From an alpha proteobacterium BAL199 (GTDB lineage Bacteria; Pseudomonadota; Alphaproteobacteria; Thalassobaculales; Thalassobaculaceae), in contig ABHC01000002.1 in assembly GCA_000171835.1 (NCBI GenBank), positions 124,001-188,000 on the forward strand: a stretch of 64,000 nucleotides of DNA, read 5' to 3'. Both the position numbers and the translations under genes were made by a program. The notes under the pieces were generated by a model, which had not been told where the DNA came from, did no database searches, and worked only from the letters and a program-made list of their open reading frames with translations. Numbering within the stretch: the stretch's first letter is position 1; each line of letters opens with the position of its first letter. Shown piece by piece: positions 36,062 to 45,220 of this stretch.

Positions 36062-38026
36062 ATGGTTCGGCATTCCAGGGCCGTGGTTGTCGTTGTGGGG
36101 AGCATTGCGGCGTCGACGTCGGTCGGGCACGCGGCATTGCCAGACTACGCGGACCTCTCTCTCGAACAGTTGATGAAGATCGAGGTGACCTCGGCGGCGA
36201 AGCGCCCAGAGTCGATCCTCAACACACCGGCTGCGGTCTTCGTCCTGACCAACGAGGACATCAGACGGATGGGTGCCCGCTCTGTTCCCGAGGCGCTGCG
36301 GATGGTGCCGGGCCTGAACGTAGCGCAGATCACAGCCAGTACCTGGGCGATCTCGGCCCGCGGGTTCAATGGCCGGTTCGCCAACAAACTCTTGGTGCTG
36401 GTTGATGGCCGGACCGTCTACACGCCGCTGTTTTCAGGAGTGTACTGGGACCGTCAGGATACGATCCTGGAGGATATCGAGCGGATCGAAGTGATCCGTG
36501 GGCCCGGCGCGGCACTGTGGGGAGCCAATGCCGTCAACGGCGTGATCAACATCATCACCAAGAACGCCCGGGATACTCAGGGCGGGTATGCGCAGGTTGG
36601 CGCCGGTTCCGACGATCAGGCGCGCGGCGAAGTCCGCTACGGCGGTGCGCTCGGCGAATACGGTCACTACCGGGTGTTCGGAAAGGCCTTCACCGAGGGT
36701 AACCGGCCCGAGTCGAACGGAACTGATGGTGCCGATGACTGGCGTTCGGGACGCGCGGGCTTTCGAGCCGACCTGACGGATCCGTCAGGCGACACGTGGC
36801 ACTTCCAGGGAGGCTCGTTCACCACTGTCGCCGGTGACGCGTACTCGTCGCCGTCACTGACCGCGCCCTACGCCCAGCGTCTCGCCACCGACTCCGATGC
36901 GTCCGGCAACTATTTCCTGGGGAGTTGGGGCCGCGATCTTGCAGTCAGCAATCGAGTTGAAGTTCGTGCCTTCTATCAGCAAGAGGCGTTCAGCGATCCG
37001 CGTATTTCCGAAGACCGAAGCACCCTTGATGTCGAGGCGTCGCACCGGTTCCTGATTGGCGATCGGCATAACTTTGTCTGGGGTGTGGGTGGCCGCTACA
37101 GCCATGACGACATCCAAGACAGCTTCCAGTTTGGCTTCGAGCCGGACAGCGGAGAGCAATATCTGGTGAATGCCTTTGCCCAGGACACGATTGCCCTGTG
37201 GAACGGTGCCGTCGAACTGACGCTCGGGACCAAGCTCGAATACAACAACTACACCGGGGTTGAGATTCAACCGAACGCGCGGGCGCTTTGGCATCTTGAT
37301 GAACGCAATTCGGTGTGGACGGCGGCATCCCGCGCGGTTCGAACGCCGTCGCGTGCGGAGAACGATGTCGCGGCGTCTCCGCTGGTGTTTTCACCGTCAG
37401 CCGCGACCGGCGGGCTTCCGACGGTCGTTCAGTACAACGGAAGTCGTTCCCTGGCGTCGGAAGAACTGCTGGCTCTTGAGGCCGGCTACCGTTGGCAGAC
37501 CAGCGACTATCTGTCGTTTGATCTTGCGACGTTCTACAATTTTTACGACCGGTTGGTCTCAGCCTCCACTGGAACATCCTACGTCACAACGACGAATGGT
37601 GTTCCACACATCGTCGTTCCGCTGAACACCAACAACGACGGCGAGGCCGATGTGTATGGCTTTGAGTTGCTGGCCAACTGGCAGCCCAGGAACGATCTGC
37701 GGTTGCAGGGGTGGTACGCGTTCGCCAAGAGCGACGACGACTCTCAGAATCAGGTCGGGATACGCTCTCTGTACAATGTGACGCCGACGGTCACGCTTGA
37801 TGCGACCGCGCGCTACGTCAGTGAGATCGAGAGCGTCGACATTGATGCTTATGCCGAGTTTGGTGTCCGCTTGGCATGGCGCCCGGTTCCGAACGTGGAA
37901 CTCGCGATTGTCGGTCAGAACGTGCTGCACGACGAACGACTGGAGTTCAGCAGCGATCCGTTGGCCGGAACTCAGGCGACAAAGGTCGAACGATCGATCT
38001 TCGGGTCTGTGAGCCTGAAGTTCTGA
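36062..38026 (+). CDS. TonB-dependent outer-membrane receptor
   Basis: 654 residues. A signal peptide ends near VGHAALPDYADL. The segment LEQLMKIEVTSAAKRPE resembles a TonB box region of receptors linked to YfiR-like proteins. The plug domain follows (FVLTNEDIRRMGARSVPEALR; VPGLNV; LVLVDGRTVYTPLFSGVYW; IEVIRGPGAALWGANAVNGVI). The rest is a 22-strand barrel ending in aromatic F. ATG 36062 follows a G-rich ribosome site; the 195-bp region upstream is AT-rich and probably holds the promoter. No riboswitch is seen there. It leads a three-gene operon with yfiR-like and kinase genes; the ligand is unknown. Confidence 0.93.
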   Translation: MVRHSRAVVVVVGSIAASTSVGHAALPDYADLSLEQLMKIEVTSAAKRPESILNTPAAVFVLTNEDIRRMGARSVPEALRMVPGLNVAQITASTWAISARGFNGRFANKLLVLVDGRTVYTPLFSGVYWDRQDTILEDIERIEVIRGPGAALWGANAVNGVINIITKNARDTQGGYAQVGAGSDDQARGEVRYGGALGEYGHYRVFGKAFTEGNRPESNGTDGADDWRSGRAGFRADLTDPSGDTWHFQGGSFTTVAGDAYSSPSLTAPYAQRLATDSDASGNYFLGSWGRDLAVSNRVEVRAFYQQEAFSDPRISEDRSTLDVEASHRFLIGDRHNFVWGVGGRYSHDDIQDSFQFGFEPDSGEQYLVNAFAQDTIALWNGAVELTLGTKLEYNNYTGVEIQPNARALWHLDERNSVWTAASRAVRTPSRAENDVAASPLVFSPSAATGGLPTVVQYNGSRSLASEELLALEAGYRWQTSDYLSFDLATFYNFYDRLVSASTGTSYVTTTNGVPHIVVPLNTNNDGEADVYGFELLANWQPRNDLRLQGWYAFAKSDDDSQNQVGIRSLYNVTPTVTLDATARYVSEIESVDIDAYAEFGVRLAWRPVPNVELAIVGQNVLHDERLEFSSDPLAGTQATKVERSIFGSVSLKF

Positions 38027-38031
38027 TTGAC

Positions 38032-38637
38032 ATGCTTTGTTCTCCAAGCATGGCCAGATTGATCGCCTGCTCTCTGCTTCGGGCGTGTCGCGACGTTGTT
38101 GCGACGTGCTTGATGCTGCTGGTCGTGCTCGGCAGTACGGCGGCCCACAGTCGCTCGACCGACGATTTCAAGACGGCGGCAATCAAGGTGGCGTTCGTTT
38201 ACAACTTCGCCAAATTCACGACATGGCCGCCCGACCGGTTTCGGTCGCCGTCGGAACCGATGCGGTTTTGCGTGCAGCGCGGCGATCTTGATCCAGAAGC
38301 GCTGCGCGCCTTGGAGCAGAAGCAGGTCGGCGATCGGCTGGTGCGGATTGAAACCATGAACCCCGGCGCTGCGATTGGCGGGTGTCATATCTTGTTTGCC
38401 AGCGGGTTTCAGTCCGAGCCTTCGTTGAGAGCGTTGCTGGTTGCAGCGACCCTGAATGGGGTCCTGCTGGTATCGAATATGCCGGGGTTTGCCGTTCTTG
38501 GTGGGCATATCGGCTTGGTCGAGGACAGCAATCGATTGCGGTTCCAGGTGAATCTGGACGCCACCCTTAAAACCGGATTGAAGTTGAGTTCGAAGTTTCT
38601 GCAACTCGCGGAGATCGTCGGGCCGGTGACGCAATAA
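38032..38637 (+). CDS. YfiR/DUF4154-family periplasmic protein
   Basis: 201 residues. A hydrophobic N-terminal segment (VVATCLMLLVVLGSTAAHS) is a signal peptide. The mature part begins KTAAIKVAFVYNFAKFTTWP, the family signature, and ends DATLKTGLKLSSKFLQLAEIVG. YfiR-type proteins are periplasmic regulators that bind a partner membrane signalling enzyme. Start ATG 38032 is given; ATG 38050 is equally possible. It lies between the TonB receptor (5 bp gap) and the histidine kinase (1-base overlap), so the three are likely co-translated. Confidence 0.9.
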   Translation: MLCSPSMARLIACSLLRACRDVVATCLMLLVVLGSTAAHSRSTDDFKTAAIKVAFVYNFAKFTTWPPDRFRSPSEPMRFCVQRGDLDPEALRALEQKQVGDRLVRIETMNPGAAIGGCHILFASGFQSEPSLRALLVAATLNGVLLVSNMPGFAVLGGHIGLVEDSNRLRFQVNLDATLKTGLKLSSKFLQLAEIVGPVTQ

Positions 38638-40223
38638 TGCCCAACTGGTTCTCAAACCTGTCGCTGCGCGCCAAATTCGTGGCGGTGACCATGCTGGTGG
38701 GCATGGTCGTGACCGCGTTCGCGACGATCAGCTTCCTGATCTATGCCAACTCGGCGACACGTTCGAATCTTGTCCGCGAGATGACCGCGCTTGCTCAAGT
38801 CCTGGCCGAGAACAGCAGCGCGGCGCTGGTGTTCAACGATCCCACCGCGGCGGCTCAGACGCTCACGGCACTGCGGGTCAAGCCCGACGTGATCGGCGCT
38901 CGTGTGGTCAGGACATCCGGCGATGTGTTTGCGCAGTTCGGGCAGATGCTGCCGGATGCCGGCGATGCCGTGACGGCCGGCAGCCTTGGCGCGCAGTTCG
39001 GCGAGAACCATCTTCTGGTTAAGTGGCCGATCTTGCTGGACGGGGACAGCCTTGGTTCGGTTGAACTTCTCGTTTCGCTGGATGTCTTACGGAACGAGCG
39101 GAACGCGCTCATTTTGATCGCTGGCGTGATCGTCATTTTCTCCACGTTGATCGCATTCGCTCTGTCCACAACCCTTCAGAGGGCGTTGATCCGCCCGATC
39201 ACGCACCTGGCCGGTGTGATGCATCAAGTCAGCTCGGAAAAGGCTTATGCACGCCGGGCCGTGCGTGAAACCAACGACGAGCTTGGCGATTTGATCACTG
39301 GATTCAATCATATGCTGGAACAGATCGAAACCCAGCATCGTGAGTTGATGGTCTACCGTGAGCAGCTGGAGCGTCTTGTTGATGATCGGACGACCCAACT
39401 CCAGGACGCCAACGTCCGGCTGCATCAGACGGTAGCGGATCTGCAGGAATCGAAGTCCGAGCTAGAGAGCGCCAACCGCTTCAAATCTGAATTCCTGGCG
39501 AACATGAGCCACGAACTTCGAACACCGCTGAACGCGATCATCGGGTTCTCGGACATCATGGTGAACCAGCTCTTCGGCAAGCTTGGCGATGCACGCTATG
39601 AAGACTATGCCAAAGATATCCACTACAGCGCCAATCATCTCATAGAGATCATTGGGGATATTCTGGACACGACCCGGATTGAGTTTGGAAAGCTCGAACT
39701 CCAGGAGGCGACGGTCTCAGTCGATGGACTGCTTGAAGATGCATTGCGGATCATCTCGCCGTCCATCCACGCCCAGCGCATCAAATTGGAGCAGCAGGCA
39801 TTACCGTTACCCGGTCCCAAGCTGCGCTGCGACCCGATACGGGTGCGTCAGATACTGATCAATCTGCTGTCAAACGCAGTCAAGTTCACCGACCCCGGAG
39901 GGGCTATATCCATTGGTGTGAAAATCAGGGATGGCATTGAGATTACGATCACCGACACCGGCATCGGAATCGATGAGGCCGACCTTGAGCGGGTGGTAAC
40001 GCCGTTCGCGCAGGTTGAACACGCGTTTGCCCGCAAGTACCAGGGAACCGGGCTTGGCTTGTCCTTGAGCAAGACGCTGATGGAATGTCATCAGGGTAAG
40101 CTGACACTGAGCAGCCGTTTGGGCGAAGGTACGGCGGTGACGATCTATTTTCCGGCGTTCCGGATGATGGCCCTGGACTCGGACGTCGCGCAATCTGACG
40201 CTGCCGTCGGTGAATTCAGTTAA
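38637..40223 (+). CDS. Membrane histidine kinase of the TonB-YfiR operon
   Basis: 528 residues. Membrane segments lie at about 13-36 and 157-178, enclosing a periplasmic sensor of about 120 residues of CHASE8 type (AENSSAALVFNDPTAAAQTL). A HAMP domain (RPITHLAGVM onward), a coiled coil at about 235-280 and HisKA with MSHELRTPLNA (His292) follow. The HATPase has the N-box ILINLLSNAVKFT and G-boxes DTGIGI and GTGLGLSLSKTL. The start ATG overlaps the YfiR stop. The YfiR-like protein may bind the periplasmic sensor. No receiver domain or response regulator gene is present nearby. Confidence 0.92.
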   Translation: MPNWFSNLSLRAKFVAVTMLVGMVVTAFATISFLIYANSATRSNLVREMTALAQVLAENSSAALVFNDPTAAAQTLTALRVKPDVIGARVVRTSGDVFAQFGQMLPDAGDAVTAGSLGAQFGENHLLVKWPILLDGDSLGSVELLVSLDVLRNERNALILIAGVIVIFSTLIAFALSTTLQRALIRPITHLAGVMHQVSSEKAYARRAVRETNDELGDLITGFNHMLEQIETQHRELMVYREQLERLVDDRTTQLQDANVRLHQTVADLQESKSELESANRFKSEFLANMSHELRTPLNAIIGFSDIMVNQLFGKLGDARYEDYAKDIHYSANHLIEIIGDILDTTRIEFGKLELQEATVSVDGLLEDALRIISPSIHAQRIKLEQQALPLPGPKLRCDPIRVRQILINLLSNAVKFTDPGGAISIGVKIRDGIEITITDTGIGIDEADLERVVTPFAQVEHAFARKYQGTGLGLSLSKTLMECHQGKLTLSSRLGEGTAVTIYFPAFRMMALDSDVAQSDAAVGEFS

Positions 40224-40241
40224 TCGGTAGGGCCAACGACC

Positions 40242-40259
40242 GGTGCCTTTTTAGGCACC
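40242..40259. terminator. Hairpin in convergent intergenic space
   Basis: GGTGCCT-TTTT-AGGCACC is a perfect 7-bp stem with a TTTT loop, centred in the 44-bp gap between the kinase stop and the DUF6285 stop. It lacks a trailing T-run but could serve both strands. Confidence 0.5.
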
Positions 40260-40267
40260 CAGTCTGT

Positions 40268-40681
40268 TCAGCAACGGCTGGGTTGGCTGTACTCCCTGGC
40301 TTCCAGGAAGCGGGGATTGGATTGCTTGAGGCGTTCCACGACAAGAATTCGGAGCACTTCGTAGACAGGACCGAGCAGGGCGTCGTCGTAGTCGCCGTCG
40401 CGGATCTCGCGCGCCAGGTCGCCCATCAGGCCCTGTGCACGCTGAACGGCGTCGCTGCCGGCGCGGTGTACATTGTCCTGACCGTAGAACTCGGCGAAGG
40501 CGTCAAGGACCCTGCGGGCCGGTTCATGACCGGCCTCGATCTCGCGGCGGGCCATGGCGATCGCGCTGGCAACCATCAGGGCGGCGTATTTGGCGGATCC
40601 GTCCAGCGTTGGCAGGACCTCGTCGTTGAGCGTGGCTTCGGCGGCCTTCAAAAGGTCGAGGCGGTCCGGGCGGTCGAGCAT
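40268..40681 (-). CDS. DUF6285-domain protein
   Basis: 137 residues, helical, starting RPDRLDLLKAAEATLNDEVLPTL and continuing YAALMVASAIAMARREIEAG. This is a small family found downstream of phosphotransferase and acyl-CoA dehydrogenase genes, as here. The start ATG overlaps the phosphotransferase stop at 40681. Function unknown; co-occurrence suggests an accessory subunit of the phosphotransferase. Confidence 0.82.
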   Translation of the reverse strand: MLDRPDRLDLLKAAEATLNDEVLPTLDGSAKYAALMVASAIAMARREIEAGHEPARRVLDAFAEFYGQDNVHRAGSDAVQRAQGLMGDLAREIRDGDYDDALLGPVYEVLRILVVERLKQSNPRFLEAREYSQPSRC

Positions 40682-41715
40682 CAGGCAGCCTCATCGATGG
40701 AGCGGATCTGGGCGAGAAGGTCGTATTCCATTTCCGCCGCCTTGCGGGCTGTCAGGGCGAGTTCCATCGAAAACTCGCGCCCGGACAGGTGGCGTTCGCC
40801 CTGGTGCAGAGCGATGATGGCCCAGCGAACGGTGGCCAGTACCTCCCAGTACGGAAGCTCGGCCCAGTCCAGAGTCCGTCCCGTTTCCGCTTCGTAGCCC
40901 CGGCGGAAGTCGTCGAACTCGCCGATGCCGCCGACGGTCCGCGCGTCGGCTCCGAACCGCCAGCACCGTGCGCAGAGCCAGCCAATGTCCTCAAGCGGGT
41001 CCGACCAACTGGCGAATTCCCAATCGAGCACGGCCGTTACTTGAGGGCTCTCCGTCGCGTCGACCATCAGGTTGCCGCAACGGAAGTCGCCGTGACCGAG
41101 CACCGACGCCGGTCGTGTGGGCGCGTTGCGTTCCAGCCAGCGAACTGCCCACTCGATCACCGGGTATGGGTGAGGCAAGGCATCGAGCTGTTCGAGAAAT
41201 TCCGCGATGCGTCGATGGGCGGGCGGGCTCATGTCGGAGCCGAGAAAGTCCAGATCGGGCCGTGGCGGATGGATTGTGTGAATCCGGGCCAATTCGTGTC
41301 CGAGCGTCTCGGTGATGGCCGACCGATGCGGATCGAGCGCCGGGTCACGGGCCAGAGTGCGGGGATTGGCGTTACCGGAGGCACGCCGCATCAGGTAACT
41401 GGGCTTGCCGATGACACTCCCTTCCGGATCGACGGCCAAAGGTTCAGGGACCGTCACGCCGGCCGCAAAGGCTGCGGTCAGGAGGGCGTGTTCTTCAGCC
41501 CGGCTCCGGCTCAAGGAAACCCCGGAAGGTGCGTCGGTGCGCAGCACGAGGCCGAGCGTCCCCGCATACGGCCCGTCGACTATCAGAGCATCGAACGCCC
41601 AGTTCTCCTGAATCGCACCGCCCGACATCTTGGCGGGAGCACCAAGACGTACTTCCGATGCGTTCATCTCGGACGCAATCCATCGGCCGAGTGCCTGAAC
41701 AGCCTCTGGCGTCAT
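40681..41715 (-). CDS. Phosphotransferase family protein (APH/ACAD10-like)
   Basis: 344 residues. The kinase-like fold is marked by the catalytic loop LGHGDFRCGNLM and the metal-binding VLDWEFASWSDPLEDIGW, with the N-terminal nucleotide-side segment GGAIQENWAFDAL. Proteins of this type are encoded beside acyl-CoA dehydrogenases, and eukaryotic ACAD10/11 fuse the two; they phosphorylate hydroxyacyl substrates before dehydration. ATG 41715 begins 4 bases after the dehydrogenase stop. A longer upstream frame would overlap the dehydrogenase and is rejected. Confidence 0.88.
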   Translation of the reverse strand: MTPEAVQALGRWIASEMNASEVRLGAPAKMSGGAIQENWAFDALIVDGPYAGTLGLVLRTDAPSGVSLSRSRAEEHALLTAAFAAGVTVPEPLAVDPEGSVIGKPSYLMRRASGNANPRTLARDPALDPHRSAITETLGHELARIHTIHPPRPDLDFLGSDMSPPAHRRIAEFLEQLDALPHPYPVIEWAVRWLERNAPTRPASVLGHGDFRCGNLMVDATESPQVTAVLDWEFASWSDPLEDIGWLCARCWRFGADARTVGGIGEFDDFRRGYEAETGRTLDWAELPYWEVLATVRWAIIALHQGERHLSGREFSMELALTARKAAEMEYDLLAQIRSIDEAA

Positions 41716-41719
41716 CGGC

Positions 41720-42922
41720 TCAGACGCCCCAGGTCCAGAAGTCGTTCCGCTCCTGCTGGTAGAACCGGGCGAGCACCATCTTGTGCACCTCGGATGCGCC
41801 ATCGACCAGCCGGGCCTGCCGTGCATAGCGATAGATCCACTCCAGCGGCGTGTCCTTGGAGTAGCCACGGGCACCGTTGATCTGGATCGCGGTGTCGACC
41901 GCCTCGTGCAGGGTGTCGGCGACATGAATCTTTGCCATCGACACTTCCTTGCGGGCGAAGTCGCCAGCGGCGAGCTTCCAGGCGGCCTTCATGGTCAGCA
42001 GCCGCCCGATCTCGATCTTGTAGGCGAGGTCGCCCAGCATGGTCTGGATGGTCTCGCGATCCGACAGCCGGACCCCGAACCCTTCTCGGCGCTCGGCATA
42101 CTCGATGGCGATCTCCATGGACCGCTTGGCCAGCCCCAGCCAGCGCATGCAGTGGGTGAGGCGGGCAGTGCCAAGGCGGATCTGGGTCAGCTTCAAACCG
42201 TCGCCGACCTCCATCAACCGGTCGCGGTCGTCGATCTCCAGGTTCTCGAATTCGATCTCGCAGTGGCCGCCGTGTTCCTCCGGTCCCATGATCGGAATCC
42301 GTCGGACGATCCGCCAGCCCGGTTGATCCTTGTGGAACATGAACGCGGTCAAACCCTTACGGGAATCGTCCGAGGTCTTGGCCATCAGGATGAAGTGAGT
42401 CGCCTCCTCGGCGCCGGTGATGAACCACTTGAGACCGTTCACCCGCCAGCGGGCGTTGCCGACCGGCTCGGCGCGGGTCAGCATCATGCTCGGATCGGAG
42501 CCCGATCCCGGCGAAGGCTCGGTCATGACGAACGCCGAGCGTACGCTGCCGTCGACGATCGGCTGCAGCCACCGCTGCTTCTGATCCGGCGTGCCGATCC
42601 GGTTCAGGATGTACATGTTGCCGTCGTCGGGCGCGGCGCAGTTGAAGCACACCGGTCCGAAGATCGAACGGTTCATCTCCTCGTAGGCCGGTGCCATCCC
42701 GACCTGGTCGAAGCCGAGACCGCCGAGTTCCTTCGGCATCTGCGGTGCCCACAGGCCCGCCGCCTTCACCTTGGCCCGCAACTCCGCCAGGCGATCGAGA
42801 CCGATGTTGTCGTGCTCGTCATAGGCGCTGCGGTCGGATTCGACCGGAATGATATGCTCGGCGACGAAGGCGCGGACCGCGATCCGGTAGGCCTCGATGT
42901 CGGGGGCAAGATTGAAGTCCAT
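41720..42922 (-). CDS. Acyl-CoA dehydrogenase family protein
   Basis: 400 residues. FAD-dependent ACAD motifs are present: FVMTEPSPGSGSDPSMMLTRA, WFITGAEEATHFILMAKT, and the C-terminal QINGARGYSKDTPLEWIYRYARQARLVDGASEVHKMVLAR. The substrate class is probably a modified or 4-hydroxy acyl-CoA, given the phosphotransferase and DUF6285 genes behind it. ATG 42922 fits the family N-terminus MDFNLAPDIEAYR. It diverges from the RidA gene over 95 bp. Confidence 0.92.
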   Translation of the reverse strand: MDFNLAPDIEAYRIAVRAFVAEHIIPVESDRSAYDEHDNIGLDRLAELRAKVKAAGLWAPQMPKELGGLGFDQVGMAPAYEEMNRSIFGPVCFNCAAPDDGNMYILNRIGTPDQKQRWLQPIVDGSVRSAFVMTEPSPGSGSDPSMMLTRAEPVGNARWRVNGLKWFITGAEEATHFILMAKTSDDSRKGLTAFMFHKDQPGWRIVRRIPIMGPEEHGGHCEIEFENLEIDDRDRLMEVGDGLKLTQIRLGTARLTHCMRWLGLAKRSMEIAIEYAERREGFGVRLSDRETIQTMLGDLAYKIEIGRLLTMKAAWKLAAGDFARKEVSMAKIHVADTLHEAVDTAIQINGARGYSKDTPLEWIYRYARQARLVDGASEVHKMVLARFYQQERNDFWTWGV

Positions 42923-43017
42923 CGGGGCTCGCTCGGCTGGTTTCGACCGGGCTAAGATACCCGCGCTGCGCTGTCGCGCAACGCACCGACCCCCCAATCC
43001 AACAGGGATATCTTCTC

Positions 43018-43374
43018 ATGACCATTAAACGCTTCCAGACGGCGGCCCGGATGAGCCAGGCCGTGGTCCATGGCGGGACCGTTTATCTCGCCGGCCAGGT
43101 TGCCCAGGACGCCCCGGGCGCCAGCGTCGCCGAGCAGACCAAGAACATCCTGGCGCGCATCGACGCCCTGCTGGCCGAAGCCGGCAGCGACAAGTCGCAG
43201 GCGCTGTCCGCCACCATCTGGCTGAATTCCATGGATGATTTCGCTGAGATGAACGGCGTATGGGATGCATGGGTTTCGCCGGGCAACACGCCGGCCCGCG
43301 CGTGCGTCGAGTCGCCCAAGCTGGCGTCGCCGAAGTTCACGGTCGAGATCGGCATCATCGCGGCTGTGAAGTAA
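43018..43374 (+). CDS. RidA-family enamine/imine deaminase-like protein
   Basis: 118 residues. Typical RidA elements are VYLAGQVAQDAPGASVAEQTKNIL, the catalytic-site Arg in PARACVES, and the terminal VEIGIIAAVK. RidA proteins hydrolyse reactive 2-aminoacrylate-type imines; this belongs to a Rid subgroup without a lengthy N-terminus. ATG 43018 has AGGGA about 9 bases upstream. A strong hairpin directly follows the stop. Confidence 0.9.
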   Translation: MTIKRFQTAARMSQAVVHGGTVYLAGQVAQDAPGASVAEQTKNILARIDALLAEAGSDKSQALSATIWLNSMDDFAEMNGVWDAWVSPGNTPARACVESPKLASPKFTVEIGIIAAVK

Positions 43375-43380
43375 GCACCT

Positions 43381-43420
43381 CGACCGGGGCCGCCATCGGT
43401 GACGACGGCGGTCCCGGTCG
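43381..43420. terminator. Strong hairpin between RidA and the phosphatase gene
   Basis: A 14-base arm at 43381-43394 (CGACCGGGGCCGCC) pairs with 43407-43420 with one G-T wobble around a 12-base loop. It lies in the convergent gap and could terminate both transcripts; there is no T-run. Confidence 0.6.
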
Positions 43421-43434
43421 AAGCGTTTCCGGCG

Positions 43435-43923
43435 CTAGCCGCGGAGGGAGATCTGCCGCAACCAAGCTTCCTGATCGGTGGTCTCAATGGCGCCTGGTCG
43501 GGCCGACCTGACCGCGCCGATGGCATCATCAGGCGCAAGACCGCCAGCGATCAGTAGGGCGGCTACGATCGTGCCGCTGCGTCCACGGCCAGCACGGCAA
43601 TGCACCAGTACTTTTTCGCCGCCGTTGAGACGGCCGATCAGACAGTCCCGCAAGGCGGGCCAAGCTTCATTGAACCGGTCGTCGGGAGCGGCGAAGTCTT
43701 CGATCGGAGCGTTGCGCCATGCCAGCCCGGCCGAGGCGAGATGCCCGGCCAGGTCCGGCACGCCGAGTCCGGCTGATTCTTCGGGCTTGGTCAGGCCAAG
43801 GACTTTGTCGGCTCCCCATGCGGCAATCGCCGACGGATCGTCACTGCCAAGCGGGGCAGGGCCCAGGGCCAACCGCCCTGGCCATGGGCCGTCCTTGATT
43901 GCGGCGATCGGATAGCTGTTCAG
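43435..43923 (-). CDS. Protein tyrosine/dual-specificity phosphatase-like protein
   Basis: About 162 residues. The P-loop HCRAGRGRSG matches Cys-x5-Arg, and a preceding aspartate (APDDRFNEAWP) could be the general acid. In the same reading frame, the sequence upstream of about 43923 lies inside the PHB depolymerase gene and is not protein-like. No ATG, GTG or TTG occurs between there and the conserved part, so the most likely start is CTG 43923, which overlaps the depolymerase stop (CTGA). This start is inferred. It may dephosphorylate protein or nucleotide substrates. Confidence 0.8.
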   Translation of the reverse strand: MNSYPIAAIKDGPWPGRLALGPAPLGSDDPSAIAAWGADKVLGLTKPEESAGLGVPDLAGHLASAGLAWRNAPIEDFAAPDDRFNEAWPALRDCLIGRLNGGEKVLVHCRAGRGRSGTIVAALLIAGGLAPDDAIGAVRSARPGAIETTDQEAWLRQISLRG

Positions 43924-45137
43924 GAGACGTCCCGGATGAAGCGGCCGATGACCGGCGCGATGTTCTCGCGCCATTTGCGGCCGTTGAAGATGCCGTAGTG
44001 GCCGACGGCCTTCTCCAGGTGATCGTGACGGCGGGCGTTCGGGATGTTGGGCGTCAACCGATGGGCGCCGAGTGTCTGGCCGGGGGCGGAGATGTCGTCG
44101 AGTTCGCCCTCCACGGTGAGCAGAGCGGTTTTCCGGATTGCTTCGGGACGGACAGGCAGTCCGCACCACTCCATCGTGCCATTCGGCAGTTGCCGTTCCT
44201 TGAACACCCGCTGGACGGTCTCGAGGTAGTACTCGGCCGGAACGTCCATCACCGACAGATACTCGTTGTAGAACCGCTGCTTTCCCTCGGCCGATTCGCC
44301 GTCACCTTCCACCAGATGCCGGAACATCTCCATGTGGGCGGTCACGTGCCGGTCGGGGTTCATCGCGATGAACGCACCGATCTGCAGGAAACCAGGGTAG
44401 ACCCGGCGGTGTGCGCCTGGATAGTAGGCCGGTACCGTGGTGATGCACCGGGTCTCGAACCAACTCATGTCACGGGCATCGGCCAGTTGGGTGACCACCG
44501 TGGGGGCACCGTCCGGATCGATCGGCCCGCCCATCAGGGTCATCGACGCCGGCTGGGCCGGGTCGTCCTGATCCGCGAGCAGGGCGACCGCCGCCAGCGT
44601 GATCGGTGCTGGCTGGCAAACCGCGATGACGTGAAGATCGGGCGCCAGATGGCGCATGAAATCCATCAGCAGGGTGACGTAGTCATCCAGGTGGAAGAAC
44701 CCCTGGCTCAGCGGGATGCCGCGTGCGTCGGTCCAGTCGGTGATATACACGTCATGATCGGCGATCAGTGCCTGGACGGTTCCGCGCAGCAGCGTGGCGT
44801 AGTGGCCGGAAACCGGTGCAATCAACAGCACCTTCGGATCCTGGCGCTTAGTGTCGCGCTGGACGTGTACTAGGTCACAGAATGGGGTCGACAGGACTGA
44901 TTCGAACGACACGGCGACCGGGCCGTCGGGCGTCTGGGCTGTGTCGATCTCCCAGTCGGGCTTGCCGCGGTACTTGATCACGCTGTCCAGCACCTCGACT
45001 CCGGCTTCGAGCGCTCGGCCGAAAGCGACATAGGACAGCGGCGCCAGCGGGTGACCGTTCATCGCCATGGTCGTCTGAGTGAACAAACGAACCGGCGCCA
45101 TCAGGGCCCGTTGGGTCTCGTACAGGGAATAGAGCAA
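43920..45137 (-). CDS. phaZ: Intracellular polyhydroxyalkanoate depolymerase
   Basis: 405 residues. The family N-terminus LLYSLYETQRALMAPVRL and the Cys-type nucleophile box IAVCQPAPITLA are present. So are ITDWTDARGIPLSQGFFHLDDYV and the final HYGIFNGRKWRENI, which are PhaZ signatures. It degrades stored PHB granules in the cytoplasm. TTG 45137 is preferred because GGAGAA lies about 7 bases upstream and relatives begin near this point; TTG 45176 would add 13 residues. Its stop overlaps the phosphatase start, and a perfect 18-bp palindrome lies about 84 bp upstream. Confidence 0.9.
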   Translation of the reverse strand: MLYSLYETQRALMAPVRLFTQTTMAMNGHPLAPLSYVAFGRALEAGVEVLDSVIKYRGKPDWEIDTAQTPDGPVAVSFESVLSTPFCDLVHVQRDTKRQDPKVLLIAPVSGHYATLLRGTVQALIADHDVYITDWTDARGIPLSQGFFHLDDYVTLLMDFMRHLAPDLHVIAVCQPAPITLAAVALLADQDDPAQPASMTLMGGPIDPDGAPTVVTQLADARDMSWFETRCITTVPAYYPGAHRRVYPGFLQIGAFIAMNPDRHVTAHMEMFRHLVEGDGESAEGKQRFYNEYLSVMDVPAEYYLETVQRVFKERQLPNGTMEWCGLPVRPEAIRKTALLTVEGELDDISAPGQTLGAHRLTPNIPNARRHDHLEKAVGHYGIFNGRKWRENIAPVIGRFIRDVS

Positions 45138-45220
45138 GATGGGGTTCTCCGTTCCGGAATGGAACTGTTCGAACAAAAGTCCGCTATCAGACTCCCCGCA
45201 TCATGAAAGATCAAGGTTGA

